Assembly: GCA_028284865.1 (NCBI GenBank)
Contig: JANQQV010000011.1
Location: 1-36,458 of the forward strand
Direction of reading: 5' to 3'
Source: Rhodothermales bacterium
Lineage (GTDB): Bacteria > Bacteroidota > Rhodothermia > Rhodothermales > UBA10348
Length of the DNA stretch: 36,458 bases
In this document: piece by piece, positions 32,777-36,458 of the stretch
Layout: each line of letters starts with the position of its first letter
Numbering within the stretch: the stretch's first letter is position 1
Translations under genes and position numbers: made by a program
The notes under the pieces: generated by a model
Databases searched by the model: none
What the model was told of the DNA's origin: nothing
Seen by the model: the letters and a program-made list of their open reading frames with translations, nothing else

Positions 32777-34018
32777 ATGAGCCGTTCCTCGACGAGTGCC
32801 CGTCTCTCGGTCATGATGTTCCTCCAGTTCTTTATCTGGGGAGCATGGTACGTGACCATCGGAAACTACATGACCGCCGAGGGAATGGCGGATCTCACCC
32901 ACTGGCCTTACACCGTGAACCCGATCGCAGCCATTGTGGCGCCCTTCTTCCTGGGCCTCGTGGCGGACCGGTATTTCGCGACCGAGAAGGTCCTTGGCGT
33001 GCTGCACATCCTGGGTGGTGTGATCATGTTTCTCACGCCTGCCATGACGGGCAACCCGACGGTGTTCATCGTCATGCTGCTGCTCTATAACCTCTGTTAT
33101 ATGCCGACGCTGGGCCTGTCGAATACGCTCGCGTTCGCCAACATCGAGGATCAGGAGAAGCAGTTTCCGCTCATCCGCGTTTTTGGAACGATCGGCTGGA
33201 TCGTCGCCGGCTTGTTCATCTCGTTCGGGCTGTCGGCCCTCGTAGGTGGTGATCGCTTGCCGGATGAAACGGCCTACCCGCTCTACACGACAGCCATCGC
33301 GTCCATCCTGCTAGGGATGTACAGCTTCTCACTGCCGCACACACCGCCGGCTGCTCCCGGCAAGCCGTTCTCGGCACGTGATATCCTGGGCATTGACGCC
33401 TTGAAGCAGCTGCAGAGCCGCCCCTTCATGATCTTCCTGATCAGCTCGTTCCTGATCTGTATCCCGCTGGCGGCCTACTACAACTTCGCCCCGATCTTCG
33501 TCAACGCCGCCGAAATCTCGAACCCGGCTGCCACCCTGAGCTTGGGTCAGGTCAGTGAGGTCCTGTTCATGCTCCTTATGCCCTTCTTCTTCCGCCGGCT
33601 GGGTGTGAAGTGGATGCTGGTCGTCGGCATGGGCGCATGGGTTCTGCGCTACGCCTTCTTCGCCCTTGCCGCTCCGATGGGCATCTTCTGGATGATCCTG
33701 ATGGGCATCGTGCTACACGGCATCTGCTATGACTTCTTCTTCGTGACGGGTCAGATCTACGTCGACAAGAAGGCCACTGCTGACATCCGCGGACAGGCGC
33801 AGGGAATGCTCGTTCTCGTCACGTATGGCCTTGGCATGTTCATTGGCGCACAGATCGCTGGCAACGTGTTCAACTCCTTCCTGGCTGGTGCCGATGCACT
33901 AACGCCGGATCAGTGGCAGTCCTTCTGGTGGATTCCTGCGGCCTTTGCAGGCGCCATCATGCTGTTCTTTACGTTCACTTTCAAAGACGAAGTAGACCGC
34001 GAAGAGGTCTCTGTATGA
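32777..34018 (+). CDS. MFS transporter of the nucleoside:H+ symporter type
   Basis: A 413-residue membrane protein with about 12 helices. The beginning MFLQFFIWGAWYVTIGNYM and the segments LANTLAFANIEDQEKQFP-like (LSNTLAFANIEDQEKQFP) and IRVFGTIGWIVAGL are characteristic of the NupG/XapB-like Nuc_H_symport family. In Bacteroidota and Planctomycetes such transporters often lie beside sugar isomerases and DUF1080 proteins and probably import sugars or glycosides, not nucleosides. The stop overlaps the next gene's start by 4 bp (ATGA). This fits a co-translated operon. Confidence 0.92.
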   Translation: MSRSSTSARLSVMMFLQFFIWGAWYVTIGNYMTAEGMADLTHWPYTVNPIAAIVAPFFLGLVADRYFATEKVLGVLHILGGVIMFLTPAMTGNPTVFIVMLLLYNLCYMPTLGLSNTLAFANIEDQEKQFPLIRVFGTIGWIVAGLFISFGLSALVGGDRLPDETAYPLYTTAIASILLGMYSFSLPHTPPAAPGKPFSARDILGIDALKQLQSRPFMIFLISSFLICIPLAAYYNFAPIFVNAAEISNPAATLSLGQVSEVLFMLLMPFFFRRLGVKWMLVVGMGAWVLRYAFFALAAPMGIFWMILMGIVLHGICYDFFFVTGQIYVDKKATADIRGQAQGMLVLVTYGLGMFIGAQIAGNVFNSFLAGADALTPDQWQSFWWIPAAFAGAIMLFFTFTFKDEVDREEVSV

Positions 34019-34992
34019 TCGATCCCAAACGATTCAACCGGCGCGATTTCATGAAAACGAGTGCCGTCGGAGCTGCCGGACTGAGCCTCTTCCCGATGGC
34101 ATGCGCGCAACCCGATTCGGTCGCTGATGGCAGTGCGGCGCCGGCCCCAGCTGCGGGAGCGCCGTTGTTTGAGATTTCGCTTGCTCAATGGTCGCTGCAC
34201 AAAGCACTCTACGCCGGCGAAATGAGCAATCTCGAGTTTCCTGTGATGACCAAGCAGGCCTGGGGAATCACCGCTGTCGAGTACGTCAACTCCTTCATGA
34301 GGGATGAAAGCCGCGACCCGCGCTATGTCGAAGAGCTTCGATTGACGACCGAAGGCGAAGGCATCACAAATGTCCTCATCATGTGTGATGGCGAAGGCCA
34401 CCTCGGAGATCCCGATGAAGCAGCTCGCATTCAGGCGGTTGAAAACCATTATCGTTGGGTCGAGATCGCGCGCGAGCTTGGGTGTCATTCCATCCGCGTC
34501 AATGCCCAGAGCAGTGGAGATCGGGACACACAACGTGACCTAGCTGCAGATGGCCTGCGGCGATTGACTGAATTCGGCGAACAGGCGAACATCAATGTCA
34601 TCGTCGAGAACCATGGCGGATTGTCGTCGAATGGTGCCTGGCTTGCTGAAGTCATGCGCGCCGTGGATCATCCTATGTGTGGTACGCTGCCAGACTTTGG
34701 CAACTTCAACATGGGCGAAGAGTGGGGTGGCTGGTACGATATCTACCAGGGCACGGAAGAGTTGATGCCGTTTGCCAAAGCCGTCTCTGCGAAGAGCCAC
34801 AACTTCGATGAGGAAGGCAATGAGCGCGAAAAAGACTACATGCGACTGATGCGCATCGTCCTCGACGCCGGATACCGCGGCTACGTCGGCATCGAATACG
34901 AGGGCACCGAGATGGGCGAAAGCGAAGGCATTTCCGCCACACTCGACCTGCTCAACCGCTGCCACGATGAACTGGCCAGCGAATACTCATGA
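34015..34992 (+). CDS. Tat-exported sugar-phosphate isomerase/epimerase-like TIM-barrel protein
   Basis: A 325-residue protein from the ATG at 34015, which overlaps the MFS stop; an upstream in-frame ATG at 33913 lies inside the MFS gene and was rejected. A twin-arginine motif (NRRDFMK, residues 8-14) precedes a hydrophobic segment ending in PMAC, possibly lipidated. The AP-endonuclease-2/xylose-isomerase-like barrel has likely metal ligands Glu198 (IVENHGG), Asp227 (LPDFGNF), His262 (AKSHNF) and Glu294 or Glu296 (GIEYEG). Relatives near DUF1080 proteins have been assigned to 3-keto-glycoside breakdown (for example hydration of 2-hydroxy-3-ketoglucal). Export matches a periplasmic pathway. 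Confidence 0.9.
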   Translation: MIDPKRFNRRDFMKTSAVGAAGLSLFPMACAQPDSVADGSAAPAPAAGAPLFEISLAQWSLHKALYAGEMSNLEFPVMTKQAWGITAVEYVNSFMRDESRDPRYVEELRLTTEGEGITNVLIMCDGEGHLGDPDEAARIQAVENHYRWVEIARELGCHSIRVNAQSSGDRDTQRDLAADGLRRLTEFGEQANINVIVENHGGLSSNGAWLAEVMRAVDHPMCGTLPDFGNFNMGEEWGGWYDIYQGTEELMPFAKAVSAKSHNFDEEGNEREKDYMRLMRIVLDAGYRGYVGIEYEGTEMGESEGISATLDLLNRCHDELASEYS

Positions 34993-35046
34993 TGTGACCG
35001 GACGATGCTCGCATCCCGGTCCACCAACCCTTTCCCAGAACCTGTC

Positions 35047-35757
35047 ATGAACCGTTTTCTCATTCTTGTCGCTGGCCTTGCGCTCACCTTGACCGCGTGT
35101 CAGCCGGCTGAAACCGAAGAAGCCATGAGCGATGATGCTGCCGCCACTGAGTCCGAGTGGATCTCCCTTTTCGATGGAGAGTCGTTCGATCACTGGCGCG
35201 GCTACAAACAGGAAGCCATGCCGGAAGGATGGGTCATCGATGATGGCGCGATGTACGCCTCCGTACCCGAGGCGGGTATGGATATCGTGACGCGAGAAAC
35301 CTTCACCAGCTTCGATTTCGAGTTCGAGTGGAAAGTCGAAGAGCGCGGCAACTCGGGCGTCATGTGGCACGTGGATGAGGCCGCAGGCGATTACCCGTGG
35401 ATGACGGGTCCCGAGTATCAGCTGCTCGACGACGCGGCCTACAACGACGGAGCCGTTAACAAGAACAGCGCGGCTTCCAACTACGATGTGCAGGCGCCGA
35501 GCGAGGGCGTCACCCGTCCGGCGATGGAGTGGAACGAGGCACGGATCGTAGTTGATGGCGCCAACGTGCAGCATTGGCTCAATGGCGTGATGGTCGTTGA
35601 GTACGAAAAAGGCAGCGAGGCCCACATGGCAGCAGTGGCCGAGTCCAAGTGGACGGGCTTCCCGTCGTACGGCACGACATATACCGGGCACATTGCTATC
35701 CAGGGCGATCACGGCGCGGTGTGGTTCAGGAATCTGCGGATCAAGCGACTGGACTGA
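35047..35757 (+). CDS. DUF1080 (3-keto-glycoside hydrolase-like) lipoprotein
   Basis: A 236-residue protein from the ATG at 35047, chosen because it gives a lipoprotein signal (LTLTAC, Cys18); the in-frame ATG at 35005 adds a charged extension. The DUF1080 concanavalin-like fold is seen in WISLFDGESFDHWRG, FEFEWKVEERGNSGVMW, GPEYQLLDD and AIQGDHGAVWFRNLRIK. Members are known as 3-keto-disaccharide/3-keto-glycoside hydrolases. It follows the isomerase at 54 bp and is the last gene of the operon, followed by an intrinsic terminator. The substrate glycoside is not determined; no 3-dehydrogenase for making the keto sugar is seen in the window. Confidence 0.92.
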   Translation: MNRFLILVAGLALTLTACQPAETEEAMSDDAAATESEWISLFDGESFDHWRGYKQEAMPEGWVIDDGAMYASVPEAGMDIVTRETFTSFDFEFEWKVEERGNSGVMWHVDEAAGDYPWMTGPEYQLLDDAAYNDGAVNKNSAASNYDVQAPSEGVTRPAMEWNEARIVVDGANVQHWLNGVMVVEYEKGSEAHMAAVAESKWTGFPSYGTTYTGHIAIQGDHGAVWFRNLRIKRLD

Positions 35758-35800
35758 TCCTGCTTCCGCTTAGGTCTTTCAGACTTTGAACGTCTGCGTG

Positions 35801-35833
35801 GGGCGGGTCGGCGATAGCCGACCCGCCCTTTTT
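35801..35833 (+). terminator. Rho-independent terminator after the DUF1080 gene
   Basis: GGGCGGGTCGGC (35801-35812) pairs perfectly with GCCGACCCGCCC (35817-35828) around GATA and is followed by TTTTT (35829-35833). This is a 12-bp GC-rich stem with a T-run, the clearest terminator in the window, 43 bases after the stop. Confidence 0.93.
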
Positions 35834-35881
35834 GTTGTGCCCTTGCACCGCTACTGTTTCGCTGCCGAAACACTTTTTCGG

Positions 35882-35909
35882 TTGGCATGGATGCGTGATC
35901 GGTTATTCT
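35882..35909 (+). promoter_or_regulatory. Candidate promoter for the small secreted gene
   Basis: TTGGCA (35882-35887) and TATTCT (35904-35909) with 16-bp spacing follow the terminator and lie about 125 bases before the ATG at 36033, leaving a long leader of about 115 nt. The leader (35918-36032) has no clear ORF and no recognised riboswitch. Confidence 0.4.
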
Positions 35910-36032
35910 GGGCCGTTTGGAGGGTTTTGAGGGTCGTGCCAACGTTTTGGCCCGTGCCTTGCAAGAGAGTGGGCAACCAACCAACGACGGGATGCCCGTC
36001 ACGACAAACCAACCTCTACCCCACTCGATACC

Positions 36033-36458
36033 ATGAAACGCTTCTTCTCCTTCTTCGCTCTCGCTCTCTTCGCTACCACCGCCTCCTTCGCTCAGTCGAA
36101 CGTCGCTACCCAGCAGGTCACTATCAATGTCTCTGAAATCGCCGTCATCGCCGTACAGGGCAACATCAACATGACCATCAGCCAGGCAACGGCTGGTCAG
36201 GCTCCTGAAGCCGCTACCGCAAGCGGTACCTACGCCGTGACGACGAACGGTACGCAGAAGAAGATCACGGCCGAGCTCGACTCGAACATGCCGACTGGCC
36301 TGACGCTGAATGCCACCATGGCAGCTCCTTCGGGCGCTTCTTCCGCTGGCAAACTGGCCCTCTCTTCGAACGCTGTTGATCTGGTCACGAACGTCACCAA
36401 AGTTCGCGGCAATGGTCTCTCCCTCGACTACGAAGCCGTCGCTACGGTAGATGCTTCT
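36033..36458 (+). CDS. 5' part of small secreted beta-rich protein (continues at 1)
   Basis: The frame runs open from the ATG at 36033 to the window end (142 codons). The signal peptide is clear (FFSFFALALFATTASFAQ, residues 4-21). The mature part is rich in Thr/Asn/Ala/Val beta strands: VATQQVTINVSEIAVIAV, TYAVTTNGTQKKITAEL and KLALSSNAVDLVTNV, without Cys. The last 48 bases repeat bases 1-48, and the reading frame continues there to a TAA (total 157 residues). The pattern resembles pilin/coat or WxL-like beta-sandwich secreted proteins, but no family is claimed. It has its own promoter-like element and lies after a strong terminator, so it is a single-gene unit. Confidence 0.85.
   Translation, partial: MKRFFSFFALALFATTASFAQSNVATQQVTINVSEIAVIAVQGNINMTISQATAGQAPEAATASGTYAVTTNGTQKKITAELDSNMPTGLTLNATMAAPSGASSAGKLALSSNAVDLVTNVTKVRGNGLSLDYEAVATVDAS

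Noticed and set aside
33913..34014. Longer start for the isomerase gene
   Set aside because: The extension lies wholly inside the MFS coding end, and the ATG at 34015 gives a Tat signal right at the N-terminus with the common 4-bp overlap.
1..36458. Plasmid or phage genome, suggested by identical ends
   Set aside because: No replication initiator, partition, mobilisation, capsid, terminase or integrase gene is visible; the end identity alone can arise from a repeated gene. It is kept as an open finding, not as a feature.

Overview
The window looks like chromosomal DNA from a marine-type member of the Rhodothermota/Bacteroidota lineage; this is an inference from content. Two large exported proteins end in the Por-secretion (type IX, T9SS) C-terminal sorting domain with the NYPNPFNP-type signature. 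A DUF5916/CBM9 outer-membrane protein and a nucleoside-type MFS / sugar isomerase / DUF1080 cluster are also typical of that group. Most start codons are preceded by C/T-rich leaders without a clear Shine-Dalgarno sequence. Base composition is moderately GC-rich throughout, with no obvious compositional island. There are no rRNA, tRNA, IS, CRISPR, phage or plasmid replication genes, and no gene-free stretch exceeds about 300 bases.

Layout. (1) 1-96 is the 3' end of a small secreted beta-rich protein whose 5' end lies at 36033-36458. The first and last 48 bases of the window are identical, and joining them restores a 157-residue ORF, so the sequence either closes into a circle of 36,410 bp or ends in a repeated gene. 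(2) 331-792 (-) is an isoprenylcysteine-methyltransferase-like membrane enzyme. (3) 918-15513 (+) is the most distinctive block: a secreted FecR/TPR protein overlapping a secreted TPR-CHAT (caspase-like) protease, then a small secreted protein and a 3,292-residue multidomain surface protein. That protein has FG-GAP repeats, three beta-helix modules, a metzincin protease core, Ig-like and IPT domains, a YVTN-type propeller, TSP3 repeats, a Lys/Ser/Asp tract and a T9SS signal. Two strong hairpins close it. (4) 15723-17459 (-) is a transmembrane Ser/Thr kinase with TPRs. (5) 17568-20676 (+) encodes a GIY-YIG-like protein, a membrane-anchored peroxiredoxin Q, a sarcosine-oxidase-like FAD enzyme and a YheT-type hydrolase. 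(6) 20681-22722 holds a GH18-like secreted enzyme (-), a zinc-ribbon protein (+) and a DUF47/PhoU-like protein (-). (7) 22911-25785 (+) encodes an AI-2E-family permease, two related two-TM proteins, a YbjQ protein and a dihaem cytochrome c with TPRs. (8) 25866-32638 (+) encodes an exported M20 peptidase, a T9SS-secreted protein, a lipoprotein RidA overlapping an exported alpha/beta hydrolase, and the DUF5916 protein. (9) 32777-35757 (+) is an MFS transporter / Tat-exported isomerase / DUF1080 lipoprotein operon ended by a textbook intrinsic terminator.

Most products are predicted to be exported or membrane-bound, so the window is mainly an envelope and surface gene set. The two clearest functional units are the FecR-CHAT-giant-protein block, a possible surface proteolysis or adhesion system, and the 3-keto-glycoside-type sugar operon. 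The oxidase/peroxiredoxin pair is a plausible producer/scavenger couple for hydrogen peroxide.
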